Shown piece by piece: positions 46,001 to 54,089 of a stretch of DNA of 64,000 nt. The notes beneath the pieces are model-generated. The model saw nothing but the letters and a program-made list of their open reading frames with translations. It did no database searches and had not been told where the DNA came from. Source of the stretch: a candidate division WOR-1 bacterium RIFOXYB2_FULL_36_35 (GTDB taxonomy: Bacteria > Margulisbacteria > WOR-1 > XYC2-FULL-46-14 > XYC2-FULL-37-10). The position numbers and the translations under genes were made by a program. The stretch covers positions 1 to 64,000 of the forward strand of contig MEUA01000040.1 in the NCBI GenBank assembly GCA_001771505.1, given 5' to 3'. Numbering within the stretch: position 1 is the first letter of the stretch; every line of letters begins with the position of its first letter.

Positions 46001-48726
46001 CCTGCTTCACCCTCCTGATCGGGAAGAAGAGACAAATCAGGATCTCCTAATTCAACAATATCTACTTCAATGGCTTCATTATCAACAGATACAACAACTC
46101 TTGTATTGCTTGGTGATTTAGAGCTAGACTCAAAAGCTTTAACCAGTCTATCGCTTACTTCATTGCCAAAAATCTCTTCAATACCACGTCCGCCACGATC
46201 TTCTAAGTCAGGAACCTTTTTTATGAGTAAATCATAAACCTCATCAGCAATTTCCACATCACAGTTTTTCATCTTCTTCTGTTCTTCTATAAATTTTCTG
46301 GCCGTTATCCGTATAATCGCCTGTGCCATCTCCATGCTAATACTATTAAAAGCAAAAATTCCTCCACCAACCATAATACGAGCTAAAAACTCAGGCCTAT
46401 AGCCTGCAACTTGATATGCCTCTCGAATTATCTTAGCATTTTCCTTTTCTATTCTTTTGAGTTCTGCAGCCCTTTCTTCAACAATACGACGACGTTCAGC
46501 CAATGCATTATCACTCTCTGCCCGATCATTTAACCATCCTCTTATTTCAGCTAATTCACTTACAGCAGAAAGAGTATCTAAATGATAATCTCCTTTAGAA
46601 ATATTCTCCTTAGAACTACTAAGATATGTATCCAATGCTTTAAGAGAGGGAGCTTTTTCATCCCCTTCACCAGGGCTACCTATCCCAACAGCAAACAACT
46701 CCCTTTTTTCCTTCAACTCTTCTAACACCAGCCTACGATGAGAAGATAACAACTTATCATATCTTTCAGACCCTGAAAGATTAACAGCTGCAAAAACCTC
46801 TTTATCTCCACGGCTACGCGCATCCAAAAGAGTATCAAGTTGGGCTAAGCCTGTCTTGTCTCCTTCAGGAAAAACACCTCGTTGCAGATCATCAGTATGC
46901 TCAGTTAAAAACCTTCTAACCAAAGCTTCCTTTTCAGAAACTTTCGCTGCTTCATCAAATCTGGTTTCCTGTTGCAAAATTTCACTATCGCGCGCAAATC
47001 TTATTGCAAGCGCCTCTATAACAGAAACGGTCTCTCTTCGAAACCCTAACAATTCATCAAACCCCTCATCAATTTCACCCATACCTGTATATATTAATCT
47101 CTCACTTCCAAGATTACTTGTAAGAATAACAGCTGTCTCTCTAAAATCAATGACTTCACCCTTTCCTGTTTCAGCCGTAGCCGTATCCAAAATTCCAAGC
47201 AAAACCTTCTGAGCATCAGGATGCATTTTTTCAAATTCATCAATCAAAAATACACACTGACCTCCTTTTGCTTTAATTCTATCAAAAACACAAGGATCCC
47301 CATATCCAATCCAAGTTGCCGTCGCACCTGTCAATTTAGTCAAATTTTGCTTTTCAGCATATTCTCCACCATTTATTTCAACTAAATTATCTGCGTTTTT
47401 ATATAATACCCGAGCTAAACATTTTGCAGTTTGAGTTTTACCGGTACCTGTTTTCCCTGCAAAAAGGCCAACAAAAAGAGGTTTTTTGGGGTCTGAAAGT
47501 CCCAGTTTTGCCCTTTTAATACGAGTAGATAAAGTCTCCATAACCACATCCTGCCCCACAACCTCCTTTTTCAATTCATCAACTAAAGAGTCCAGTAATT
47601 TTCTGTCTAAAGCCTCAAAATCTTTAGAGGGGAGTCCTGTCAAAACAGCAAGCGCTTCATAAACAATATCTTCCGTTAACACCAACGCCCCTTCCTGTTC
47701 AGCTGTTTTTTTATCTTTTAAAAACTTTTTAATATTCTCTGACAAATAATCCAAACAGTCTTTTGCTGATCTCTCATCTTTCTGTTCCAATGCCCTTAAA
47801 TATTCATTAAATATCCTTAATAAATTATTACAAGTCATCCTAAAACTAACATTCAACATATTACTTTTTGTCGTCAACCTAGAAACAGACTGTTCCAAAA
47901 GTTTAATTGAACGAGAAGGGTTATATCCACTCCGCTGAGCATCAATATATCTTACAGCCAACTCAACTATAAGATTTACCATGGCATCAGGAACTTCAAG
48001 AGTAACAGGTAGCGCAGCATATTTTGATCTTGCCAACATAGTCTTTCTATGCTGGCGCAAGATTAACTTTGTCAAACTCGGTGTAGCCTCTGGAATCGGC
48101 ACAATAGTCCAACGCCTATCCATAGCAGGAATTATAGATAAATATTTTTTATGTTCCTCAACTGTTGTCGCAAAAATAAAATGGCTATTAGGATCATTCA
48201 ACATCGGCTTCATAAGTTCAATAATTGGAGAAGAATCTCCAACTTCTGTCTTCCCTAAGCAATGTGCTTCATCAACAAAAATCAATGTATTAGGCTTTTT
48301 CTTTAAATATGCTTTTAACTGTTTTATTTTTTCAGCAGCACTCCCATTCGTAGCAGACAGGTCTCCAGCATCCATATACATTATTTCAATTGTAGAATTA
48401 GCCTCTCCAGTGATAAAAGCAGGATCCATCTGTTTTTCCATAAACTCTTTTGCAATATATTTTGCTAAAACAGTCTTTCCTGTCCCGGGAAAACCTAAAA
48501 GCATTACATTCCCATTGCTGTCAGTTGCCAAAATAGACAATATATCCTCTATCTGTTTATCACGTGCAATAACAGGATCTACTTCTTCAAGGTTAAACAT
48601 CTCTTGAAATGGAGTTAAAAATTCAGGTATTTCAACATCCCCCGCACCATTTGCAGCAGAAGGAACATTCTGTATGTTAGCAGAGACAATTTTATTATAA
48701 AGAAAATATAATCTGTTTTTCAGCAT
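43018..48726 (-). CDS. Giant ClpB-like double AAA+ protein with long unknown C-terminus
   Basis: 1902 residues. Residues 50-300 are a first AAA+ module: Walker A LLGFPGTGKT (78-85) and Walker B TLIFVDEAH. Residues about 375-860 are a Clp-type D2: EVVGQDVVMETLSTRI, Walker A GKTGTGKT (424-431), CVFLIDEFEK, and sensor 1 TSNLGSE (536-542). A charged insertion of about 230 residues (545-775) separates this from the sensor-2 side (GYRPEFLARI, DRGGRGIEE). No Clp N-domain is present, and the M-domain is short or absent. The last 1040 residues are unrecognised, with two beta-rich stretches that look alike (GDKVRFKISIP, GNRVRFEVKV). It should be an ATP-driven unfoldase. The ATG follows the previous stop by four bases. 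Confidence 0.8.
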   Translation of the reverse strand: MLKNRLYFLYNKIVSANIQNVPSAANGAGDVEIPEFLTPFQEMFNLEEVDPVIARDKQIEDILSILATDSNGNVMLLGFPGTGKTVLAKYIAKEFMEKQMDPAFITGEANSTIEIMYMDAGDLSATNGSAAEKIKQLKAYLKKKPNTLIFVDEAHCLGKTEVGDSSPIIELMKPMLNDPNSHFIFATTVEEHKKYLSIIPAMDRRWTIVPIPEATPSLTKLILRQHRKTMLARSKYAALPVTLEVPDAMVNLIVELAVRYIDAQRSGYNPSRSIKLLEQSVSRLTTKSNMLNVSFRMTCNNLLRIFNEYLRALEQKDERSAKDCLDYLSENIKKFLKDKKTAEQEGALVLTEDIVYEALAVLTGLPSKDFEALDRKLLDSLVDELKKEVVGQDVVMETLSTRIKRAKLGLSDPKKPLFVGLFAGKTGTGKTQTAKCLARVLYKNADNLVEINGGEYAEKQNLTKLTGATATWIGYGDPCVFDRIKAKGGQCVFLIDEFEKMHPDAQKVLLGILDTATAETGKGEVIDFRETAVILTSNLGSERLIYTGMGEIDEGFDELLGFRRETVSVIEALAIRFARDSEILQQETRFDEAAKVSEKEALVRRFLTEHTDDLQRGVFPEGDKTGLAQLDTLLDARSRGDKEVFAAVNLSGSERYDKLLSSHRRLVLEELKEKRELFAVGIGSPGEGDEKAPSLKALDTYLSSSKENISKGDYHLDTLSAVSELAEIRGWLNDRAESDNALAERRRIVEERAAELKRIEKENAKIIREAYQVAGYRPEFLARIMVGGGIFAFNSISMEMAQAIIRITARKFIEEQKKMKNCDVEIADEVYDLLIKKVPDLEDRGGRGIEEIFGNEVSDRLVKAFESSSKSPSNTRVVVSVDNEAIEVDIVELGDPDLSLLPDQEGEAGGLVKHFHDQAVALNQVYASYDVSMEEIRRLLNGEKIVDRGTSLDFEPSEIAQGGKLITAVEKTTVNFRKTAASIGLKLFSQHLGDIGVTDDFATAAQDVAKGLVSMAAKTLFDYSLRTDFGKKQESFDSLARRGNGDEVFINRVITAKKATNSLCEWDLLSGDKVRFKISIPCKLTDRELKLMKLYSEKAVSNSAAARRIVEAANAEGVVVNESLLIGLGKLIDIAGPEARIGFYIEEGNISYWMEAPFVYPQVALPSSSSPVGAPIELNTEIFDITRWNNDGGYTKNTDYMREFLSSHVAGWEVQPASFLETDPIVGSVRKALSAYVAEQKGVAEDSGDVTNDDYATYIGDGFKLIFPQGSPLLQNVSVNVLLRDALRASDMSFMSEYRTAEMMIAQGGIRNNISELASKLRIDKQQLDLSTVTDTFATLQRRNAIRYAGGMDGVKLNGIKPKIAADPYLCRLLEREDSTILASSEEGNRVRFEVKVTGGYTANFVFNTNEGVSVSQAEEEALNNRVSDFIREFDVPISNVVPERLGFTEAAQLMRDINSSPKQDVFISRLIKHVAISGGPLNLLQNAISNRMTGSIGSGLSDPTAQLDFIGTARSAREFWLKLYQNFEAVTEMEMPNDLDTMVSILEDISSRGDSGLVFVMYDFLHNMSQPSTDAGRNFLRDIRTSTRANYRIKQKAERARTNGYHLMALMDVNCSAFTSQDQFGFWETVFENLFKEIDLNLLKGISEKVLNDDSFRDTIFPSVFEIVVSAKKAYEVNYDQAYQAFDFISQLAQTYRDNNELKPKMINWLKTEFDSLVKLANTPERVGQLKAALESLMEDQIAKENPGPFIAMALLLERETQGKTDALKKVIAKRAPSMKKFTEGSNQLLGYQSGSGGPQGAVDTLALLADNRPVLESVCALLEGAINRNDDKFTLVMNGSTGSSSDVTLGALLNNDSFFQRAGGAVIMLAVRETGSGRILNVSVTGKRAGSPKVFEAELQ

Positions 48727-48730
48727 CTAA

Positions 48731-49438
48731 TTATCTTCCGTTAGATTGTGAACCAGGCTTAGAAGTTGGACTTCCGCCAACTTTCTTTCCTCCAGAAACA
48801 CTAGAGGTTGCCTTTGGAGGAACAGCAAGAGCCTTTTCTCTTGAGAACGCTTCAACTTTTGAATAGAGATCAAGCATCTTGTTAGCCAGATGACCAACAA
48901 CGCCATCTGAAGCCAGTTTTTTGTCCAATGCCTTTATATGTCTTTGATCTTCTGGATTAGCAGCTTCTAATCCAATATGATCTCTCAATAATGCTTTTAA
49001 TGCATCAACTTGCGCTTTGTCAGATAATCTTGATAGATCTGCGGCTTCAAACCAATCTTCAAAAGCATGGGATATTTCATGTTCATCCAAGTTAAAATCA
49101 ACCGCATCAACTCCCATCTCTCTCTTTAACTCCGTGACCAACTTCGATATAAACCCATTAACTAAACCTTTAATACTATCAATTTCAGCTTCAAATTTCT
49201 GTGCTAACTCTCTATCATGCCCCTCAAGTCCTGTAATAACAGCCCCTAAATTTGCAAAAATAATTTCTTTCGTATTACATGTTGCAACCATAAGTGTCTG
49301 AGGAGGATCAATAAATAAAAACTGCGCGCGGGCCGCGATAACGCCAACAGATAAAGATGCTTTCTTTGCGGCAGCAGAGACCACCCTTCTTGCCAAACCG
49401 CCTACTACAAACCTAACTAAATTTACACTCGTATTCAT
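48731..49438 (-). CDS. Hypothetical protein with HEISH motif, first gene of the ClpB-like operon
   Basis: 235 residues, no recognised family. The middle reads NLDEHEISHAFEDWFEAADL, with HEISH matching HExxH, though the acidic surroundings may make it fortuitous. The N-terminus has a long Ala/Val stretch (RFVVGGLARRVVSAAAKKA) that is amphipathic rather than a signal peptide. The C-terminus is Ser/Gly/Lys-rich and probably disordered. AGGAGG is upstream of the ATG, and the stop lies four bases before the giant AAA+ gene. It therefore likely functions with that protein. Confidence 0.65.
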   Translation of the reverse strand: MNTSVNLVRFVVGGLARRVVSAAAKKASLSVGVIAARAQFLFIDPPQTLMVATCNTKEIIFANLGAVITGLEGHDRELAQKFEAEIDSIKGLVNGFISKLVTELKREMGVDAVDFNLDEHEISHAFEDWFEAADLSRLSDKAQVDALKALLRDHIGLEAANPEDQRHIKALDKKLASDGVVGHLANKMLDLYSKVEAFSREKALAVPPKATSSVSGGKKVGGSPTSKPGSQSNGR

Positions 49439-49497
49439 TTTTGTTTCCTCCTATTTTTAATGACCGATTTCCAATGAATCAAAACTAATTTGGAAGC

Positions 49498-49524
49498 CGT
49501 CCCGATAAAGATAATCGGGATTTA
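49498..49524. repeat. P1-like half palindrome
   Basis: CCCGATAAAGATAATCGGGA upstream of the ClpB-like operon. It lies between the promoter region and a MITE-C copy. The rest of the 395-base gap to 49833 holds only the MITE and AT-rich sequence. Confidence 0.6.
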
Positions 49525-49652
49525 GTCGTATGTTTGCAAAAACTTATCTGTTTCAACACTTCCATAGTTTTTTATCGTATGAAAAAAATTAGAATTTCAA
49601 TGTTTTTTTAAATTCAAAAAAACAAAACAAAAATACTTGAGACAAATAAATT

Positions 49653-49782
49653 GATAGTGTCAAGAATGTTGTGTAAATTCTATTTATGTCATTCCTGCGG
49701 AAGCAGGAATCTATGTTTTACTAGAGAAATGGATTCTGACTTTCGTCAGAATGACAATTTACACAACTATTTATACACCATC
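49653..49782. mobile_element. MITE family C with perfect 8-bp target duplication
   Basis: 130 bp; ends read GATAGTGTCAAGAATG and, on the other strand, GATGGTGTATAAATAG. Two inner hairpins are ATTCCTGC/GCAGGAAT and ATTCTGAC/GTCAGAAT. The octamer AATAAATT occurs exactly on both sides (49645-49652 and 49783-49790), the signature of transposition. End sequence and duplication length fit the IS256 family as a source; no transposase is in the window. Confidence 0.88.
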
Positions 49783-49833
49783 AATAAATTGGCAAGATAC
49801 ACGTTCATAAAAAATGTTGTATAATAAAAGCAT

Positions 49834-50151
49834 ATGGAACTAAAAAAAGATAAAAATGTAAGGGAGTTTTTAGTTAATGTAAAAGATTATTTTGGCAAGC
49901 GCTTAAAAAAAATCCTTTTTTTTGGGTCAAGAGCAAGAGGAAATGCTTCTCCTGAATCAGATTATGATTGTATTTTATTGGTTGACGAAATAGGAAGCCA
50001 AGATGAAAAATTTATTGATGAAATTGAAATTAAACTGTTATTGGAAAAGAACATCCTATTTTCAACCTTCTTGACAGAAGAATACAAGTTTAATCAAAGA
50101 AAATATGAACCTTTTTTAATGAACGCCAAAAAAGAAGGAATATATCTATAA
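49834..50151 (+). CDS. MNT-type nucleotidyltransferase (antitoxin or modifier)
   Basis: 105 residues. The minimal nucleotidyltransferase motif IFFGSRARGNASPESDYDCILLV has the GSxxRG and DxD pattern. The following helix/strand segments complete the fold. Directly followed by a HEPN gene (TAA then ATG), the standard MNT-HEPN toxin-antitoxin layout; in known pairs MNT modifies and silences the HEPN RNase. The TATAAT at 49820-49825 is nine bases from the ATG and there is no ribosome site, so it is likely leaderless. Confidence 0.88.
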   Translation: MELKKDKNVREFLVNVKDYFGKRLKKILFFGSRARGNASPESDYDCILLVDEIGSQDEKFIDEIEIKLLLEKNILFSTFLTEEYKFNQRKYEPFLMNAKKEGIYL

Positions 50152-50547
50152 ATGAATGAAGAACTTTCTCTCCAGATATCTTTAATGATTGAAAAATCAG
50201 AAAGAGCGTTAGAAGATGCTAAAGCTTTGCTTGATATAGGAAGCTATGGAGCTTCAGCCTCTCGTTCTTATTATGCCGTCTTTCATATACTGCAATCTGT
50301 TTTATTGACTAAAAATCTTTCCTTTTCAAAACATTCAGGTGTCATAGGTGGATTTTCAAAAAGTTTTATTAAAGAAGGGGTTTTCCCCTCTGATTTTGCA
50401 AATAAAATCAAGAAACTTTGGAAAAATAGAGAAATAGGTGATTATGATTATGAAAAAAAAGTTTCAAGAGATGATGCTGTAAAATGTATAGATGATGCTT
50501 CATTAATTTTAGATTCTATAAAAAAATATATTGAAAGAAGAAAATAA
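50152..50547 (+). CDS. HEPN-domain protein
   Basis: 131 residues, all-helical. SASRSYYAVFHILQSVLL contains the R-x6-H motif used by HEPN RNases. A helical C-terminus with GDYDYEKKVSRDDAVKCIDDASLIL follows. Paired with the MNT gene; the start codon directly follows the MNT stop. By family it is the RNase toxin partner. Confidence 0.88.
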   Translation: MNEELSLQISLMIEKSERALEDAKALLDIGSYGASASRSYYAVFHILQSVLLTKNLSFSKHSGVIGGFSKSFIKEGVFPSDFANKIKKLWKNREIGDYDYEKKVSRDDAVKCIDDASLILDSIKKYIERRK

Positions 50548-50566
50548 GCCTTATTTAAGAACCACC

Positions 50567-50860
50567 ATGAAAAGAAAGCAATCTTTCAACATAAAAACAC
50601 TTTACATTATATTGTCAGGGATTATTTTATGTTTAATCCTGCTACATTTATATATATATACAAAAAATATAACCATAAAGTATGAAGTGGCAAATTTAAA
50701 AATCAAACAAAAAGAGCTCAAAAGTAAAAACAGGATACTTAAAAGTAACTTCGCATCTGAAAAATCCCTTCAAAAAATAGAAAAAACAGCAAAAGAAGAA
50801 TTAAATATGGACTATCCTAAAGATGTTCATTATATAATATTAAAGGGGGAAGAGAAATGA
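50567..50860 (+). CDS. FtsL/FtsB-like cell-division protein
   Basis: About 97 residues from the ATG at 50567. One membrane segment (TLYIILSGIILCLILLHLYIY) precedes a coiled-coil (ANLKIKQKELKSKNRILKSN). The last part (EKSLQKIEKTAKEELNMDYPKDVHYI) has the look of FtsL/DivIC proteins. A small division scaffold with the coil in the periplasm is the likely role, but such proteins are hard to separate by sequence. Its stop overlaps gltX (ATGA). Confidence 0.7.
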   Translation: MKRKQSFNIKTLYIILSGIILCLILLHLYIYTKNITIKYEVANLKIKQKELKSKNRILKSNFASEKSLQKIEKTAKEELNMDYPKDVHYIILKGEEK

Positions 50861-52317
50861 CAGTCCGCACAAGATTCGCGCCAAGCCCAACAGGAGCGCT
50901 TCATGTTGGAGGAGCCCGCACAGCTCTGTTTAATTGGTTGTTTGCAAGAATTCAGGGAGGAAAATTCATCCTGAGGATTGAAGACACAGACAAAATAAGA
51001 TCAACAAACGAAGCTATAAAAGCAATTTATGATGGTATGGGCTTTTTAGGATTGGACTGGGACGAAGGGCCAAAAACAGGAGGAGATTTAGGCCCTTACA
51101 TGCAAACAGAAAGATTAAACATCTATAAAGAATATACCGAAAAACTTTTAAAAGAGGGGAAAGCTTATTATTGTTTCTGCACGACAGAAGAACTTAACAG
51201 ACAGCGCAAAGAAGCGGCAGAGAAAAAAGAGGCTCCAAAATACAACCAAAACTGCAGAAGGTTGACAACAGAAGAGGCGTTGGAAAGAATAAAAAACAAT
51301 CTTCCTTATGTTATAAGATTTTCTATGCCCCCCTCTATAAAAATAGAGATAGACGATTTAATACGGGGAAAAGTTGTCTTTGACAGCGATCTGCTCGATG
51401 ATTTTGTCATCATGAAATCGGATGGTTTTCCAACTTATAATTTCGCAGCTGTAGTAGATGACCACTTAATGAAAATAACTCATATTATTAGAGGAGACGA
51501 CCACCTGTCAAACACGCCGAGACAGATAGTTTTGTATGAAGCGTTCGGGTTTAAATTGCCAAAATTCGCGCATATTCCCATGATTTTAGGAAATGATAAA
51601 AAAAGATTATCCAAGCGCCATGGGGCAACATCTGTAATTGATTACAAAGATATGGGATATCTGCCGGAAGCTATGATTAATTATTTGGCTCGTCTCGGGT
51701 GGGGACACAAAGATGAGGAGCTATTTTCAAGGGATGAACTCTTAAAAATGTTCTCTTTGGAAGGGGTCACCAAAAACCCCGCCATATTTGATATGGAAAA
51801 ATTAAACTGGTTAAATGGCCAATATATAAGGAAGGCCATTCCTGAGAGGATTGTTGACCTTTGCGAACCCCTTTTAATAAATGCATATGAAAACCATGAT
51901 ATAAGATATATATCAAAAATAGTAGCTCTCTTTTTGGATAGGCTTGTTGTTATTCCCGACATTGTAGGACTAACTGAATATTTCTTTAAAGATGATTTCA
52001 GCTTTACGGAAAAAGGGCTGGATAATCTAAAAAAAGAAGGGGCTATCGAAATTTTAAAAGAATTGAGAGAAAAAATTCCAAAAGTCGAACCTTTCAACAA
52101 AGAGGAACTCGAAAAGACTTTTAAGGGTCTCGCAGCAGAAAGAGGAGTAAAACTCGGCGTAATTATCCACCCCTGCCGCGCCGCCCTAACCGGCCGCACG
52201 GAATCTCCGGGTATTTATGATGTTATCGAAGTTTTAGGCAAAGAAAAAACAGTAAAAAGGATTGACAAGACGCTTTCAACAACAAGTCTTGTTAACCCCG
52301 ATTATTCACCCCGATAA
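50857..52317 (+). CDS. gltX: Glutamyl-tRNA synthetase
   Basis: Charges tRNA-Glu. 486 residues, normal length. HIGH-type motif RFAPSPTGALHVGGARTALFN at the N-terminus, LRIEDTDKIRS, VVDDHLMKITHIIRGDDHLSNTPRQ, and KMSKS-type KKRLSKRHGATSV. The C-terminal anticodon-binding part is ordinary until the end, where the last residues NPDYSPR and the stop come from a P1 palindrome. Whether it also charges tRNA-Gln cannot be judged. GGGGAAGAG precedes the ATG. Confidence 0.96.
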   Translation: MTVRTRFAPSPTGALHVGGARTALFNWLFARIQGGKFILRIEDTDKIRSTNEAIKAIYDGMGFLGLDWDEGPKTGGDLGPYMQTERLNIYKEYTEKLLKEGKAYYCFCTTEELNRQRKEAAEKKEAPKYNQNCRRLTTEEALERIKNNLPYVIRFSMPPSIKIEIDDLIRGKVVFDSDLLDDFVIMKSDGFPTYNFAAVVDDHLMKITHIIRGDDHLSNTPRQIVLYEAFGFKLPKFAHIPMILGNDKKRLSKRHGATSVIDYKDMGYLPEAMINYLARLGWGHKDEELFSRDELLKMFSLEGVTKNPAIFDMEKLNWLNGQYIRKAIPERIVDLCEPLLINAYENHDIRYISKIVALFLDRLVVIPDIVGLTEYFFKDDFSFTEKGLDNLKKEGAIEILKELREKIPKVEPFNKEELEKTFKGLAAERGVKLGVIIHPCRAALTGRTESPGIYDVIEVLGKEKTVKRIDKTLSTTSLVNPDYSPR

Positions 52318-52332
52318 AAATAATCGGGGTCA
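52292..52332. repeat. Composite P1 palindrome shared by two convergent stop codons
   Basis: TTAACCCCGATTATTCACC, CCGATAAAAATAATCGGGG and TCA. It holds the TAA stop of gltX and, on the other strand, the TGA stop of carB, thirteen bases apart. It may serve as a bidirectional terminator. Confidence 0.75.
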
Positions 52333-53901
52333 AGAATGATAATCCTGCAAAGCCTTTACGCCAAAACCTTTTTTCTTGAAGGATTCCAGACCGTTTACGG
52401 TCGCGCGGGCGCCTGATAGAGTGGTGACAATGGGTATCATCCGCATTATAACTTCTGAACGTATTTTGGTCTCATCAACCTTTGTCTTTTTGTCTCCTGG
52501 AGTGTTTATAACAAGTTTAATCTCATTGTTTTTGATAAGATCTAAAATATTAGGCCTCCCTTCCCCAAGTTTTTCTACAACCTCAACCTCCAAACCATTT
52601 TTACGCAAAACATCAGCAGTACCGGATGTCGAAACAATTTTGTATCCCAAAGTGTCAATCCTTTTTGAAAGTCCGACTATTGATCTTTTATGTTTATCGT
52701 CAACGGAGATAAAAATTTTACCTTCCATAGGAAGTTTCTGCCCCGCGGCAATTTGAGCCTTCATGTAAGCAAGCCCTAAATCAGAGTCTATCCCCATAAC
52801 TTCTCCCGTCGATTTCATTTCAGGTCCAAGGACAGGATCAACTCCGGGAAAGCGATTAAAGGGAAATACCGCCTCTTTTACCGAAAAATAAGGAGGAATA
52901 ACCTCTTTTTCAATTCCAAGTTCCTTTAATGTCTTCCCAACCATAACTTTTGTGGCGATTTTTGCCCATGGAATGCCAGTTGCCTTACTTACAAAGGGGA
53001 CGGTTCGAGATGCTCTAGGATTTACCTCCAAAACATACAAGATATCGCCTTTAACAGCATATTGAATATTCATCAAGCCTACAACTTCAAGCTCTTTTGA
53101 TAAAGCATGTGTAGCCTTGCGAATTTTATCAAGCATCGTTTTTGACAGAGAAAAAGTCGGTATAACACAAGCAGAATCTCCGGAATGAATGCCCGCTTCT
53201 TCAATATGCTCCATAATTCCACAAATTATAGAGTCCTTCCCGTCTGATACGCTATCAACATCAACTTCAATCGCGTCTTCAATAAACTTATCAACTAAAA
53301 TCGGCTTTTTGGGCGATGCGATAACAGCCTTGTTCATATACTCTTCAAGATCAGCATCATCATAAACAATCATCATTGCGCGACCGCCTAAAACATATGA
53401 AGGACGAACAACAACAGGATATCCAACCTCCTGGGCGACGTTTTTTGCCTCTTCCGCGGAAACAGCTGTTCCGTTAGGAGGTTGTGTAAGCTTTAATTTT
53501 TTAAGAAGGGCCTGGAAAAGTTTTCTGTCTTCCGCCCGATCAATTGAATCAACAGAAGTTCCAAGGATCGGAACATCCGCCTCTTTTAATTTCCAGGACA
53601 AATTAAGGGGAGTTTGACCGCCAAATTGAACAATAACTCCGATAGGTTTCTCTCTTTTTACCACGTGTAAAACATCTTCACAAGTTAAAGGCTCAAAATA
53701 GAGTCGGTCTGATGTATCAAAGTCAGTAGAAACGGTCTCGGGGTTTGAATTTATCATTATAGCTTCATACCCCTCCTCTTTTAATGCAAAAGAGGCATGA
53801 CAACAACAATAATCAAATTCAATCCCCTGCCCTATACGATTAGGGCCTCCACCCAATACAATAACCCTCTTACCTGTTTCAATTAAGGGATCAACAGACA
53901 T
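52330..53901 (-). CDS. carB: Carbamoyl-phosphate synthase large subunit, C-terminal half only
   Basis: 523 residues, only the second half of a normal CarB (about 1070). It opens at the point where the second ATP-grasp half starts: VIVLGGGPNRIGQGIEFDYCC, EAIMINSNPETVSTDFDTSDRLYFEPLT, FGGQTPLNLSWKL. VVVRPSYVLGGRAMMIV, LEVNPRASRTVPFVSKATG and the C-terminal allosteric MGS-type domain (STSGTADVLRKNGLEVEVV) follow. No N-terminal half is adjacent: the sequence upstream is a promoter and a divergent gene. Split CarB is known in some archaea and thermophiles. TTGACT/TAGGAT lies immediately upstream with a near-leaderless start. Confidence 0.9.
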   Translation of the reverse strand: MSVDPLIETGKRVIVLGGGPNRIGQGIEFDYCCCHASFALKEEGYEAIMINSNPETVSTDFDTSDRLYFEPLTCEDVLHVVKREKPIGVIVQFGGQTPLNLSWKLKEADVPILGTSVDSIDRAEDRKLFQALLKKLKLTQPPNGTAVSAEEAKNVAQEVGYPVVVRPSYVLGGRAMMIVYDDADLEEYMNKAVIASPKKPILVDKFIEDAIEVDVDSVSDGKDSIICGIMEHIEEAGIHSGDSACVIPTFSLSKTMLDKIRKATHALSKELEVVGLMNIQYAVKGDILYVLEVNPRASRTVPFVSKATGIPWAKIATKVMVGKTLKELGIEKEVIPPYFSVKEAVFPFNRFPGVDPVLGPEMKSTGEVMGIDSDLGLAYMKAQIAAGQKLPMEGKIFISVDDKHKRSIVGLSKRIDTLGYKIVSTSGTADVLRKNGLEVEVVEKLGEGRPNILDLIKNNEIKLVINTPGDKKTKVDETKIRSEVIMRMIPIVTTLSGARATVNGLESFKKKGFGVKALQDYHS

Positions 53902-53907
53902 TCTTTT

Positions 53908-53937
53908 ATCCTATCAGATGGTACTATCCAGAGTCAA
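53908..53937 (-). promoter_or_regulatory. Promoter of the carB half gene
   Basis: On the minus strand: TTGACT, an 18-base spacer and TAGGAT, six bases before the ATG. The RNA would start at or next to the ATG. Confidence 0.6.
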
Positions 53938-53972
53938 GATTTTAAAAAGTACAATGTCAGTGTTGTCAAATG

Positions 53973-54053
53973 TTCAAAATAAAAGTTTTTGTTGTCATCC
54001 GAAAAGTTTGTTTGTTACGAACTTTTCTCCTGCCAAAAAAACTTTATTTTGAA
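53973..54053. other. Nested inverted repeat between two divergent promoters
   Basis: Outer arms TTCAAAATAAAAGTTTTTG and AAAAAAACTTTATTTTGAA. Inner arms GAAAAGTT (54001-54008) and AACTTTTC (54020-54027). A long hairpin about 81 bases overall in the 216-base gap between the carB half and the 28-residue-repeat gene; it could be a regulatory structure or a degenerate mobile element. Confidence 0.6.
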
Positions 54054-54089
54054 AAACTTAAAAAGAAAAGTCTTCACCTGTCAGTCACC

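Noticed and set aside
48731-49438. Certain zinc peptidase call from HEISH
   Set aside because: Surrounding residues are acidic and no third ligand is apparent, so only a motif-level remark is kept.
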